From positions 1-42,455 of the forward strand of contig JADLKK010000011.1 of assembly GCA_016839025.1 (NCBI GenBank): a stretch of DNA of 42,455 bases, written 5' to 3'. The position numbers and the translations under genes are program-made. The stretch comes from Proteiniphilum sp. GTDB taxonomy: Bacteria > Bacteroidota > Bacteroidia > Bacteroidales > Dysgonomonadaceae. The notes below the pieces were generated by a model. That model was not told where the DNA came from. It made no database searches and saw nothing but the letters and a program-made list of their open reading frames with translations. Within the stretch, counting starts at the first letter, position 1. The number at the start of each line of letters is the position of its first letter. Of the stretch, positions 16,493 through 25,900 are shown piece by piece.

Positions 16493-18481
16493 TCATCGGA
16501 TGTGACGGATCCGTTCAATCAGCTCAGCGCCCAATGCCTTTTTCACTTCAATATGCCTGAGGGTGGCAGTGACGAAAGGGTTCTTGTCAAATACCCCACG
16601 TACATACTCGAAGTCAAGCGCTTTCTCCTGGATGTTGCCATCGGCACCAAACCCGGTCTTGAAGGAGAGTGAGAACTCCTTCCGCGCATCGCAATAGATC
16701 ATCTCATCGAGGTTCACCACGCTCTCTTCCCATTTCTGTACGATATGGATCACATCGGCGGAGGTGATGGTTTCAGGTGTCAGCTGATAGAAAGAGAGTA
16801 TCTTATCCCATGCCCAGGTCCACTCGTTCACGTAGTAGTTTGCATGCAGCGTGGCAAACACCTCGTTGATCTCCCGGAGCCGCGTGATCTCACCCGACTC
16901 GATGCGGTTCAGCAGTGTGTCGATCTCTGACTTGGGGGCGATCAGGCCGGAGAGGTCCACCCATTCCCCAAGGCCGGGCTCCGTGCCGGGATCGAGTTGC
17001 CGTCGTATTTCTTCGTTGCTGCTGAAGCGTGTTCCCTCCAACCGCTTGATCAGCGAGTTGCCCAGAAACTTGTGGATGATGATCTCATAGAGCTGTAACC
17101 CTCTTTTCAGGGAGTGATTGGTAATGATACAGCTCTGAAAGGTGTAGATTTCGGATGTCTCACCAGCGGTGGCCTGCAGGTTGCGGAGAATCTCCATGCC
17201 GGCGAATACCTTCTGGATGGTATAGGGGCTGAGCAGGTTGAAGTTGATGCAGTCCAGCTTGTCGGGATCCTTTCGTTTGTCTCTTTCCGGCCATTTCTTT
17301 GCATCGCGGATGGTGCCCACACTGCGCAGGTTAACACCCGGGGCGATGTAGGTGCCGTTATCCTTCTCCACCAGATAGGAGAAGGGAAGGTTGGAGGTGT
17401 CGGCATGCTGGTAGTGGCGTCCCAGGATCAGCGAGAAGGCTCCCACCTTGGCCGGCCATAGCACATAGGAGTTGCTGGTGGTCTTGGCTCCTCGCTCCAC
17501 AATCCCCTGGTGAATGGGCCCCAGTTTGTACATGTGGTTGCTCTGATTGGAACCCGATCCGGCGTTCATGAAGGAGAACATGCCCGCAATCAGCAACGTT
17601 GACTTGTGGTGCGTCACCGTGTAGGGACCGGCAAAGAGCGCACAGGCCTCGCCATTCTCACCCTGGCAGTTGCTGAAGAAAAGGGAGTCGGATGCGGAAT
17701 AGCCATGGTCGATGTGACAGGCCTGCCCAATGAAGCAGCGGGTAATGAAGGAGCCGCCGTCGATCGTGGAGCCGGAGGAGATGATGAAGTCCTCCGCGAT
17801 CACATTGCGGCCGATATAGACCGGATCATGCTCGTTGCTGTTGATGCTTCCGTTCTTCAGTTTCATGGCACCGGTGATCATGGTGTGGGAACCGATGCGT
17901 ACGTTCTTGATATAACCCACGTTTACGATCATACAACCATTGCCGATCGTGCCCCGGTCGGAGGCATGCTTGTTGCAGTAATAGTCGATGATCGCCTTCA
18001 TCCGCTCAATCAGTACCGGCCGGTGCCGGTAGAGTGAGTAAATATAGGCGAAATGGGCCGAGAGTTTGTCGTTGATGTGTACCTCGCGTCCACCGGTTTC
18101 ATTCAGTACGTTCACCTCCACACCGTTGCCGAAAGTGGTATGCCCATCTACCAGGATCAGATCCACATTCTGGATGAAACAGTCATCGCCAATGGCATAG
18201 TTGGCTATGTAATTCTGCACATTCTCAATCACCACATTGTTACCCACGCTGCAGTTGTGCAGTACAGCACGGTTGATGCCGGCATGCTTTTTCAACCCCC
18301 CTGCCAGGGAGAACTCCTTTTCAAACAGTCCCAGTTCAATTTTTCCCGAGAACTGTGTATCTCTGATGTGTTCGGGAAGAAAACCTTCCTTCACCGTGAC
18401 CGCATCCCAGTCGGTGCAGCTGCATCCGTTCTGTTTCAGCGCCCAAATTTCTGCTTCTGTCAATGACCGGTAAAGTTGCAT
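16493..18481 (-). CDS. DUF4954 family protein, left-handed beta-helix
   Basis: 662 residues. The N-terminal two thirds are hexapeptide-like turns (VGNNVVIENVQNYIANYAIGDDCFIQNVD; GTIGNGCMIVNVGYIKNVRIGSHTMITGAMKL; YIGRNVIAEDFIISSGSTIDGGSFITRCFIG) predicting a long left-handed beta-helix as in acyltransferases and nucleotidyltransferase C-terminal domains. The C-terminal third is helical and charged. It matches the Bacteroidota family DUF4954 as I remember it; no activity is established to my knowledge. Several His-rich spots (DHGYSASDS, HHKSTLLI, GRHYQHADTSNLP) could be catalytic or metal-binding. It lies 33 bases upstream of serine acetyltransferase on the same strand, with cysK next, so it is likely co-transcribed with cysteine synthesis genes. 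The terminator of recA lies upstream, so this operon probably starts here. Confidence 0.82.
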   Translation of the reverse strand: MQLYRSLTEAEIWALKQNGCSCTDWDAVTVKEGFLPEHIRDTQFSGKIELGLFEKEFSLAGGLKKHAGINRAVLHNCSVGNNVVIENVQNYIANYAIGDDCFIQNVDLILVDGHTTFGNGVEVNVLNETGGREVHINDKLSAHFAYIYSLYRHRPVLIERMKAIIDYYCNKHASDRGTIGNGCMIVNVGYIKNVRIGSHTMITGAMKLKNGSINSNEHDPVYIGRNVIAEDFIISSGSTIDGGSFITRCFIGQACHIDHGYSASDSLFFSNCQGENGEACALFAGPYTVTHHKSTLLIAGMFSFMNAGSGSNQSNHMYKLGPIHQGIVERGAKTTSNSYVLWPAKVGAFSLILGRHYQHADTSNLPFSYLVEKDNGTYIAPGVNLRSVGTIRDAKKWPERDKRKDPDKLDCINFNLLSPYTIQKVFAGMEILRNLQATAGETSEIYTFQSCIITNHSLKRGLQLYEIIIHKFLGNSLIKRLEGTRFSSNEEIRRQLDPGTEPGLGEWVDLSGLIAPKSEIDTLLNRIESGEITRLREINEVFATLHANYYVNEWTWAWDKILSFYQLTPETITSADVIHIVQKWEESVVNLDEMIYCDARKEFSLSFKTGFGADGNIQEKALDFEYVRGVFDKNPFVTATLRHIEVKKALGAELIERIRHIR

Positions 18482-18546
18482 AGAATTGATTCGGGGTTGG
18501 ACCGTTGATTCTGTTGAATAGCGTTGGAATAGGTGTACTGGCAGAG

Positions 18547-18580
18547 AGAAAAGCGAGATTCCCCTTGGAGAGTCCCGCTT
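18547..18580 (-). terminator. Terminator downstream of recA
   Basis: On the - strand, arms AAGCGGGACTCTCC and GGGGAATCTCGCTT form a long stem (two wobbles, one mismatch) followed by TTCTCTCT. It begins 9 bases after the recA stop codon and separates recA from DUF4954. Confidence 0.75.
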
Positions 18581-18588
18581 CTGTCGAC

Positions 18589-19602
18589 CTACTTGTTTTT
18601 CAAAGCATCAAAGACCCGTTTCTCCAGCTCCTCAGCCAGCTCGGGATTGTCCCGCACGGCCAGCTTGGCTGCATCACGTCCCTGCCCCAGCTTGGTCTCG
18701 TTGTAGCTGTACCAGGAGCCGCTCTTCTTGATGATGTTGAGTTCTGCTCCCAGGTCGATGATCTCGCCGGTGCGGGAGATCCCTTCGCCATACATGATGT
18801 CGAATTCCGCCTTGCGGAAGGGGGGAGCCACCTTGTTCTTCACTACCCTGACCCGGGTGGGACGGCCGATCTGCTCCTCTCCATCCTTGATGGGTGAGCC
18901 GTTGCCGCGGATGTCAAGGCGCACCGAGGCATAGAATTTCAATGCGTTCCCACCGGTGGTGGTCTCCGGGTTGCCAAACATCACCCCGATCTTCTCACGC
19001 AACTGGTTGATAAAGATGCAGGTGGTGTTGGTCTTGCTGATGGCCGAGGTGAGCTTGCGCAGCGCCTGCGACATCAGCCGTGCCTGCAGGCCCACGTTGG
19101 AGTCGCCCATATCTCCTTCAATCTCCTTCTTCGGGGTGAGTGCCGCTACCGAGTCGATCACGATGATGTCGACGGCGGAAGAGCGGATCAACTGCTCGGC
19201 GATCTCAAGGGCTTCCTCACCACTGCCGGGCTGCGAGATAAGCAGCTCATCGGTGTTGACACCCAGCTTCTCCGCATAGAAACGGTCGAAGGCATGCTCG
19301 GCATCGATAAAGGCAGCCACCCCACCAGCCTTCTGTGCTTCGGCGATAGCGTGGATGGCCAGCGTGGTCTTACCCGACGACTCTGGCCCGTAGATCTCGA
19401 TCACCCTGCCGCGCGGGTATCCCCCCACGCCCAAGGCCACGTTCAGGCCGATGGAACCGGAAGAGATCACCGGCACCTCTTCTACCTTCTCATCACCCAT
19501 CATCATGATGGAACCTTTGCCGTAGGTCTTCTCGATCTTATCCATTGCTGCCCGAAGGGCTTTCAGTTTCTCACTGTTCCTGTTCTCTTTTTCCTGTTCC
19601 AT
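18589..19602 (-). CDS. recA: Recombinase RecA
   Basis: 337 residues from the ATG at 19602 ([20 protein letters not shown]); an in-frame ATG 15 codons upstream gives a non-conserved extension and is rejected. It forms ATP-dependent filaments on single-stranded DNA for strand exchange and the damage response. Visible: the N-terminal helix and [11 protein letters not shown], Walker [14 protein letters not shown] near residue 66, the catalytic Glu in [10 protein letters not shown], Walker [13 protein letters not shown], loop L1 [21 protein letters not shown], and the loop L2 region with [22 protein letters not shown]. The C-terminus ([17 protein letters not shown]) is shorter and less acidic than in E. 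coli. It lies downstream of bcp in the same direction (107-base gap) and has a clear terminator. I see no LexA-type box in the gap. Confidence 0.98.
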   Translation of the reverse strand: MEQEKENRNSEKLKALRAAMDKIEKTYGKGSIMMMGDEKVEEVPVISSGSIGLNVALGVGGYPRGRVIEIYGPESSGKTTLAIHAIAEAQKAGGVAAFIDAEHAFDRFYAEKLGVNTDELLISQPGSGEEALEIAEQLIRSSAVDIIVIDSVAALTPKKEIEGDMGDSNVGLQARLMSQALRKLTSAISKTNTTCIFINQLREKIGVMFGNPETTTGGNALKFYASVRLDIRGNGSPIKDGEEQIGRPTRVRVVKNKVAPPFRKAEFDIMYGEGISRTGEIIDLGAELNIIKKSGSWYSYNETKLGQGRDAAKLAVRDNPELAEELEKRVFDALKNK

Positions 19603-19709
19603 AATGTTGTTGGTTTGTTTCTGTTTAGCCCGATATCCCGGCGGCAATCACTTTTGCTGCCAGCCTGGCAATGAGGATGCCGTGGGGAGTAAAAAAACGA
19701 TTCGATCTC

Positions 19710-20171
19710 CTATCTGCTGGCCAGGATCTGTGCTGCATGGTTCTTCGTATCCACACCACGCCCTTCCATGATGTGGGTAATCACACCCTGCTCATCTATC
19801 AGAAAGGTAGTACGTACCGTTCCCAAATACTTTTTGCCCATCATCCTCTTCTCGCTCCACACTCCGAACATCTCCACAAGTCGCTTTTCGGTGTCGGCGA
19901 TCAGCGGAAAGGGGAGCCCATGTTTCCCGATGAACCGCTGATGGGATGCTTCGCTGTCCACACTGACTCCCACAATCTCGTATCCTGCCTCCTGCAGGTC
20001 GCTGTACCCATCACGCAGGCTACATGCCTGAGCCGTGCAGCCTGGGGTGTTATCCTTCGGGTAGAAATAGAGTGCCAGCTTTCTGCCAATAAAACTGCGA
20101 GCTTGTACCGGTTTTCCATGCTGGTCGTTCCCGAGTTCCTCCGGTATCCTGTCTCCAATTTGTAGTGCCAT
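19710..20171 (-). CDS. bcp: Thioredoxin-dependent peroxiredoxin, Bcp/PrxQ family
   Basis: 153 residues, normal for the family. It reduces hydrogen peroxide and organic peroxides with electrons from thioredoxin. The peroxidatic cysteine is Cys45 in FYPKDNTPGCTAQAC, with the resolving Cys50 five residues on, the PrxQ 1-Cys/atypical 2-Cys arrangement. The thioredoxin fold continues with YEIVGVSVDS and FPLIADTEKRLVEMFGVW. It lies between dprA (upstream, 79-base gap with a weak terminator and a candidate promoter) and recA, all on the - strand. Confidence 0.96.
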   Translation of the reverse strand: MALQIGDRIPEELGNDQHGKPVQARSFIGRKLALYFYPKDNTPGCTAQACSLRDGYSDLQEAGYEIVGVSVDSEASHQRFIGKHGLPFPLIADTEKRLVEMFGVWSEKRMMGKKYLGTVRTTFLIDEQGVITHIMEGRGVDTKNHAAQILASR

Positions 20172-20199
20172 TGATTGTTTATTTAATGGGATTCGTTCT

Positions 20200-20207
20200 C
20201 AAAGATA
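20200..20207 (-). promoter_or_regulatory. Candidate -7 box TATCTTTG for bcp(-recA)
   Basis: TATCTTTG on the - strand fits TAnnTTTG and lies 28 bases upstream of the bcp start. The -33 region is T-rich without a clean TTTG. It follows directly after the T run of the weak dprA terminator. Confidence 0.5.
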
Positions 20208-20208
20208 T

Positions 20209-20232
20209 AAAAAAAAGTTCAGATGAGCTGAA
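20209..20232 (-). terminator. Weak terminator after dprA
   Basis: On the - strand, TTCAG-CTCAT-CTGAA followed by C and eight T residues. The stem is only 5 bp, but the T run is good and it stands between the dprA stop and the bcp promoter box. Confidence 0.45.
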
Positions 20233-20250
20233 AAGAGAAATGTCGCTTTT

Positions 20251-21357
20251 TCATGCCAGTTGGTAAACCCCACCCGGCAATGCTCGTACCACATTCTTCA
20301 CCTCCAGCTCCAGCAGGGTTAGAAACAGCTCGGTGACAGGAATGTTCAACTCCACGGAAAGATTGTTCACCTGCATCGGTTCATGTAGGCTGAGCATACT
20401 GCAGATCCTCTCCTCCTCTTCCGACAGTCCCGGAAACAGCTCTTTCTGTGTCGACTGCACCCCCCTGAACTCTTTTTCCCAGCCCATATGGATGAGAAAC
20501 TGCTCCGTGCTACGCAGCAATACTGCCTGATTATCGGCAATAAGGCGGTTACAGCCGGCCGACATCTGGTCCTTCACGCGCCCCGGCAGCGCAAACACCT
20601 CCCGGAAGTAGGAGTTGGCTATGTCGGCGGTGGTGAGTGATCCCCCCTTCTCGCCCGACTCGATCACCACCACCGCGTCGGCCATGCCGGCCACGATGCG
20701 GTTGCGTTTCACGAAGTTATGCCGATCGGGGTTGGTCTCGCTGGGGAACTCAGTGAGCAGCAGTCCCGTTCTCAACATCTCTACGGCGGTCTGCCGGTGC
20801 GGGGAGGGATAGATGCGATCCAAGCCGTGGGCCAGTACCGCCACCGTGGAGAGACCCTCTTTCAGTGCCGAGCGGTGGGCACTGATATCGATTCCGTAAG
20901 CCAGACCGCTCACTACCAGTATGTCGGGATCAGATGCAGACAACTCACGGATGAATGTTTCACAGAACTGCGTTCCCTGGCGGGTGGCATTGCGGGTACC
21001 CACCACACTGACCACCTTGCTGCGGTTCAGATCAGCCTCTCCCTTACCGTAGAGCAGCACCGGTGCGTCGATGCACTGGGTAAGCCGTTGCGGGTAGGAG
21101 GAATCGGTGAAGAAAAGGATTTGCAGGTTGTTTCTTGTGACGAAGGAGAGCTCCTTTTCCGCCCTACGCAACACCTCCGGGTTGCGGATCTCATCGATCA
21201 CCTTCTCCGGTAACCGGGGGATGGCCTTAAGCCGCTGCCTGCTCTCCCGGAAGATCGCCTCCTCGTCGCCCACGATTTCCATCAGGTTGCGGGCATGCAT
21301 CACCCCCACGCCTTTGATCAGCGTGAGCGCGATCCGGTAGAGGGTTTTGTGATTCAT
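20251..21357 (-). CDS. dprA: DNA-processing protein DprA
   Basis: 368 residues. DprA binds incoming single-stranded DNA during natural transformation and loads RecA. Visible parts: an N-terminal helix-hairpin-helix region (LIKGVGVMHARNLMEIVGDEE; AIPRLPEKVIDEIRNPE), the Rossmann-like core (VSVVGTRNATRQG; DILVVSGLAYGIDISAHRSAL; GSLTTADIANSYFREVFALPG) and a C-terminal winged-helix domain (ERICSMLSLHEPMQVNNLSVELNIPVTELFLTLLELE). Length is normal. It is downstream of the thioesterase gene after a 112-base gap with a small repeat pair. recA lies two genes further on, which fits its partnership with DprA, though dprA is often conserved apart from any demonstrated competence. Confidence 0.95.
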   Translation of the reverse strand: MNHKTLYRIALTLIKGVGVMHARNLMEIVGDEEAIFRESRQRLKAIPRLPEKVIDEIRNPEVLRRAEKELSFVTRNNLQILFFTDSSYPQRLTQCIDAPVLLYGKGEADLNRSKVVSVVGTRNATRQGTQFCETFIRELSASDPDILVVSGLAYGIDISAHRSALKEGLSTVAVLAHGLDRIYPSPHRQTAVEMLRTGLLLTEFPSETNPDRHNFVKRNRIVAGMADAVVVIESGEKGGSLTTADIANSYFREVFALPGRVKDQMSAGCNRLIADNQAVLLRSTEQFLIHMGWEKEFRGVQSTQKELFPGLSEEEERICSMLSLHEPMQVNNLSVELNIPVTELFLTLLELEVKNVVRALPGGVYQLA

Positions 21358-21382
21358 TTGTAGTGGTCAGTTTTCAGCTGTC

Positions 21383-21443
21383 AGCATTCAGCTTTTTTTT
21401 GAAAGATTTTTTGGGTGCAGGGGTTGGGTTGAAGCATTCAGCT
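21383..21443. repeat. Short repeated AGCATTCAGCT tract upstream of dprA
   Basis: AGCATTCAGCT occurs at 21383-21393 and 21433-21443, exactly 50 bases apart, each beside a CAGCTGTCAGC- or CTCAGCTGA-like sequence. The tract is built of CAGCT/TCAGC words and contains no gene. Confidence 0.6.
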
Positions 21444-21469
21444 CTCAGCTGATCGCTTGACACCAATTC

Positions 21470-21874
21470 CTAACCGATGTAATCCCTGAAAGCCTGGTCG
21501 AACAGTACCGGCTGCGACAGCCTGCCGCTCACCAGGTTGACTACCTCGATCTTCGCCTTGGCGCAGACGATTTCATCCCTTTCGCGGATGATCTCCTGGT
21601 GGAAGATGTACTTCACGCCGACCCGCTCCAGCCGGGTGACGGTGCAGCGAAAGAGATCCATTCCGATCAGGGGCACCTTGTAGCGGATCTCCACGCGGGA
21701 GACCACCGCATCGATGCCCTGCAGGTGCAGCTCATGAAAGTTGAGTCCCACCTTTTCCAGAAACTCATGTCTCGTTACCTCAAAATAGTGCTGATAGTTG
21801 GCATTGTTTACATGCCCCTGCGTATCGCACTCATAATCACGCACCTTCAGCGCGTGCTCAAATATCGGATTCAT
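21470..21874 (-). CDS. Acyl-CoA thioesterase, hot-dog fold (4HBT family)
   Basis: 134 residues, the usual length of a single hot-dog domain. The N-terminal sequence VRDYECDTQGHVNNANYQHYFEVTRHEFL has the aspartate and the GHVNNANY motif of 4-hydroxybenzoyl-CoA thioesterase/YbgC-like enzymes, which hydrolyse acyl-CoA thioesters in the cytoplasm. The substrate cannot be inferred. It lies between the exported PHP protein gene (104-base gap) and dprA on the - strand. The gap upstream carries TTAAC-CGCA-GTTAA, a small palindrome, but no clear promoter. Confidence 0.88.
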   Translation of the reverse strand: MNPIFEHALKVRDYECDTQGHVNNANYQHYFEVTRHEFLEKVGLNFHELHLQGIDAVVSRVEIRYKVPLIGMDLFRCTVTRLERVGVKYIFHQEIIRERDEIVCAKAKIEVVNLVSGRLSQPVLFDQAFRDYIG

Positions 21875-21978
21875 ATAGATAATACTGTTTCCTTTCCAGG
21901 TTGTTCTGCTAATTTCATTAACTGCGGTTAATTGAACAGTACTGGATTGTAATGAATTTCATTGGTTGATGAATAGAA

Positions 21979-22974
21979 TTACAAAAAAATCGGGTTGCTC
22001 CACGCCGTATTACCCTTCTCATCGATCACCTCACACCGGACCCATTGTGGTTTTTTCCTGCTCATATCCCATTCGGCCGTGACCATCTCATTTGAATCTT
22101 TTGACAAAACGACATTCCCGTTTCCCGAACCATTGATGCGAAATACAATCTTACGGGCCGGAGAGCATTTGACGGACACTTTCATATTTTCATCGACGTA
22201 AAAGTCTTCAATAACAGGGCCATTGGAAGCATAGAAAGAACCATTTTCCAACGCATCCAGGATACTCTGCTCATTCAGGTTTTCCGCTTTGATCATGGTC
22301 CATGCCAGTCCAACATTGGCACTTTTATGCACATCATCGGTTGCGACTCCTGTCAGCACATGCCCTTTGTTCAACATCTGATCCCAGTGAACCCTGCCAC
22401 TGCAACTATCGGTGCTCCGGCACCCCTCGTTGTGCACTTCGACACCCAGATAACCCGACACCTCCGTCATTTCGGCATAACCATGGCCTGTCCAGTAAGG
22501 ATGGGCATAAAATATCTTTGCCCCTTTGCTTTTCATGTCATCGATCATCTCTTGTGCCGACAGCTCTTTGTTATACTCGTATGGATGGGGTAATCCAATC
22601 CCCAGCAGATGGTGTGCTGGTGCGCCCGAATAGGTTTTCGGGTGAAATTCTATGCCACTGATGACCAGGAAGTCATCTGAAGAGTACCCCGACAGGTTAT
22701 TTGTCTGCCTGTGATCGGTAATGGTTACTACGTCAAATCCTTTATCCCGGTACTGTTGTAATCGGGTTGGTACATCCACATCCCCGTCGCTGGTGGTTGT
22801 ATGTACATGTAACGCCGTTTTATACCACTGCCCCTTCGTACTGAAAGGGTTGACCAGCTGTTTGGAACTGTTGGCTGCAGATCTCTTTACTCCGGCAAAT
22901 ACTTTTGGGACAAAGGTCATTAGAGCCGAAACACCGGCCAGTTTAAAAAAAATCCGTCTTTTCATATTTTTCAT
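21979..22974 (-). CDS. Exported PHP-domain metallohydrolase (CehA/McbA-like) with Tat-like signal
   Basis: 331 residues. The N-terminus MKNMKRRIFFKLAGVSALMTF has twin arginines followed by a hydrophobic stretch and an AxA-like cleavage site near KVFAG, as in Tat signals; a start at the second ATG (22965) keeps the same signal. The PHP domain shows HVHTTTSDGD (metal ligands), DVVTITDHRQTN, SGIEFHP, AHPYW and ATDDVHK, the four-motif layout of this metal-dependent phosphoesterase superfamily. The C-terminal part (about 260-331) is a small beta domain. The CehA/McbA branch includes carbaryl hydrolases, but most members are of unknown substrate. It starts 9 bases after purL ends on the same strand and may be read from it, though its AT-rich base use differs from purL. 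Confidence 0.82.
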   Translation of the reverse strand: MKNMKRRIFFKLAGVSALMTFVPKVFAGVKRSAANSSKQLVNPFSTKGQWYKTALHVHTTTSDGDVDVPTRLQQYRDKGFDVVTITDHRQTNNLSGYSSDDFLVISGIEFHPKTYSGAPAHHLLGIGLPHPYEYNKELSAQEMIDDMKSKGAKIFYAHPYWTGHGYAEMTEVSGYLGVEVHNEGCRSTDSCSGRVHWDQMLNKGHVLTGVATDDVHKSANVGLAWTMIKAENLNEQSILDALENGSFYASNGPVIEDFYVDENMKVSVKCSPARKIVFRINGSGNGNVVLSKDSNEMVTAEWDMSRKKPQWVRCEVIDEKGNTAWSNPIFL

Positions 22975-22983
22975 GTTTTTAAA

Positions 22984-25900
22984 CTAACTCTTTTTCAACC
23001 ATTCTCTTGCGTTGGCGAATGCCTCCATCCAGGGGGTCACCTCATGCTTGCGGAAAGCAAAAGGATAGTAGGCGTTCTGCCAGGGGAAGATGGTGCGCTC
23101 CAGGTGAGGCATCATTGCCAGGTGACGGCCGTCGCGTGAGCAGACGGCAGCGGTGGCATAGTCGGAACCATTGGGATTGCCGGGGTACTCGTCATAGATA
23201 TATTGCGCAGCAATATGGTAAGTCGAGTCAGACCCTGGCAGGACGAAACGTCCTTCTCCGTGGGCCACCCAGATGCCCATTTGGGTGCCTGCGAGCGAAC
23301 GGAACATCACCGACCTGTTCTGCGGGATCTCCACGCTGACAAAGGCGGATTCAAACTTGTGTGACAGATTGTGGGCCATCTTCGGATGGTTGTCTCCCAT
23401 CTCCGGGTAAACCAGCCCCAGCTCCATCATCAGCTGACAGCCGTTGCAGATGCCCAGGCTGAGCGTATCCTCCCGTGCGTAGAAGTGGGTGAGCGCTGCT
23501 TTCGCCTGCTCGTTGTAGCGGAAACCGCCGGCCCACCCCTTGGCGGAGCCCAATACGTCGGAATTGGAGAAGCCGCCGCAGAAGACGGCGAACCGCACTT
23601 CCTCGAGTGTCTCCCGTCCCGAAGTGAGGTCGGTCATGTGTACATCCTTTACGTCAAAACCGGCCAGGTGGAGGGCATAGGCCATCTCCCGCTCACCGTT
23701 GGTGCCCTTGTCGCGGATGATCGCGGCGGTGAGGCCGCTGCGCTCCGTTCGATCGGGATCGAGTCCCAGGTCTGCCATCTTCCCGGTGAAGGAGGGATTG
23801 AAGCTGAACTGCAGCGGTTGCTGCTTGTAGTTGGCAAAGCGGTCCGCTGCGCACTTCTCTCCGCTCTGCTTGCGGTCGAGCAGGTAGGAACTCCGATACC
23901 AGACGTCGCGGAGCTGGTCGATATCGAACTCCTGCCGGAACCCCTCCTTGGCAATCACCAGCTTGCGCTCCTCGGTGGGGCGTGCCACGATGGCATATCC
24001 CACGCCGTAATCGTCCAGTATCTTCTCCACCAGGCGGTGGTGCTTCACCTGGATCACCACCCCCGGGTTTTCCGCGAATAGGATTTTGATCAGATCGGCA
24101 TGGCGGATCTTGTCGAGGTGTGACTCCAGTCCCCCCCGTGGGTTGGCGAAACACATCTCCAGCAGCGTCGTAACCAGTCCCCCTGCCGAGATGTCGTGTC
24201 CCGCCAGGATAAGACCGCGGCTGGTGAGTTCCTGCACCGCGGCGAAGGCATTCTTGAAGTACTCGCTGTCATTCACTGTGGGTACCTCATCGCCCACCCT
24301 GCCCATGGTCTGGGCGAAGGCGGATCCGCCCAGCTTGAAGGTGTCGAAGGAGAAATCAATATAGTAGAGGTAGGTTCCTTTGATGTAGGCCAGTACGGGG
24401 CTGGCGATGCGACGGATGTTTTTCACCTCGGCTGCCGCGGAGATGATCACCGTGCCGGGAGAGAAGACCTTCTCATCGCCATACTGTTGGGTCATGGAGA
24501 GGGAGTCTTTTCCGGTCGGAATGTTGATTCCCAGCTCAGAGGCGAAATCGGAGCAAGCCTCCACTGCCTTGTAGAGACGGGCATCCTCGCCCGGGTTGCG
24601 GCAGGGCCACATCCAGTTGGCACTCAGTGAGACGCTCTGGAGACCTTCTTTGAGGGGTGCGAACACCATGTTGGTGAGTGCTTCGGATACTGCCAGCACC
24701 GAGCCGGCAGCCGGGTCGGCCATCGCTGCCTGGGGAGCATGACCGATGGAGGTGGCCATGCCGGCGTATCCCCGGTAGTCGAGGGCGATGGCACCAGAGT
24801 CGCTCAGGGGGAGCTGGATCTCCCCCTGGCATTGCTGGCGGGCGATCTTGCCGGTCACGGAACGATCCACCTTGTTGGTGAGCCAGTCCTTACAGGCTAC
24901 CGCCTCCAGTTTCAGTACGTTCTCAATATATCTTCCCAGCTCTGCGGTGCTGTATGCCGGATCCTCGTAGCGCTCTTCCAGGGTACTGTCTTCCATTACC
25001 GTGACCGGTGGCTTGCCGAAAAAGTCATCCAGTTCCATGTCGATGGGATTGGCTTCTCCCTCCTTGCGGAAGGTAAAACGCATGTCGTTGGTAGTTTCAC
25101 CTACCACGTACATCGGTGAGCGCTCACGGGCGGCAATCCGTTCAATGCGGTCGATATCCTGTTGTTCCACCAGCAGACCCATTCGTTCCTGGCTTTCGTT
25201 TCCGATGATCTCTTTGGCCGAGAGGGTTTTGTCGCCCACCGGCAGCTTGTCGATGTCGATCACCCCGCCGGTCTGTTCCACCAGCTCGGAGAGGCAGTTG
25301 AGGTGTCCCCCTGCACCATGGTCGTGGATGGAGACGATGGGGTTCTCCTCCGACTCGGCGAGGGTGCGGATCACGTTGGCTACCCGCTTCTGCATCTCGG
25401 GGTTGGCGCGTTGTACTGCGTTGAGCTCGATGCCGGAGGAATACTCGCCGGTATTGACCGATGAGACAGCGCCGCCACCCATGCCGATGCGGTAGTTGTC
25501 ACCTCCCAGCACCACCACCTTCTCGCCGCTCTTCGGTTCGCCTTTCCTGGCGTCGCGGCTGTTGGCGTAGCCCACACCGCCAGCCAGCATGATCACCTTG
25601 TCGTAGCCGAACTTCTTCCGGTTCTCTGCATGCTCGAAGGTGAGCAGGGAACCGCAGATGAGTGGCTGCCCGAACTTGTTTCCGAAGTCGGAGGCACCGT
25701 TGGAGGCTTTGATCAGGATCTGCTCCGGTGTCTGGTAGAGCCAGGGACGAGGCGGCATCACCCGTTCCCAGGGACGATTCTCTTCCAGGCGAGGGTAGGA
25801 GGTCATGTAGACTGCGGTTCCAGCGACGGGCAGTGATCCCCTGCCACCGGCCAGGCGGTCGCGTATCTCCCCGCCGGTACCGGTGGAGGCGCCGTTGAAA

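Noticed and set aside
19603-19647. Earlier in-frame ATG for recA
   Set aside because: The 15 added residues ([15 protein letters not shown]) are not RecA-like; the ATG at 19602 fits the family.
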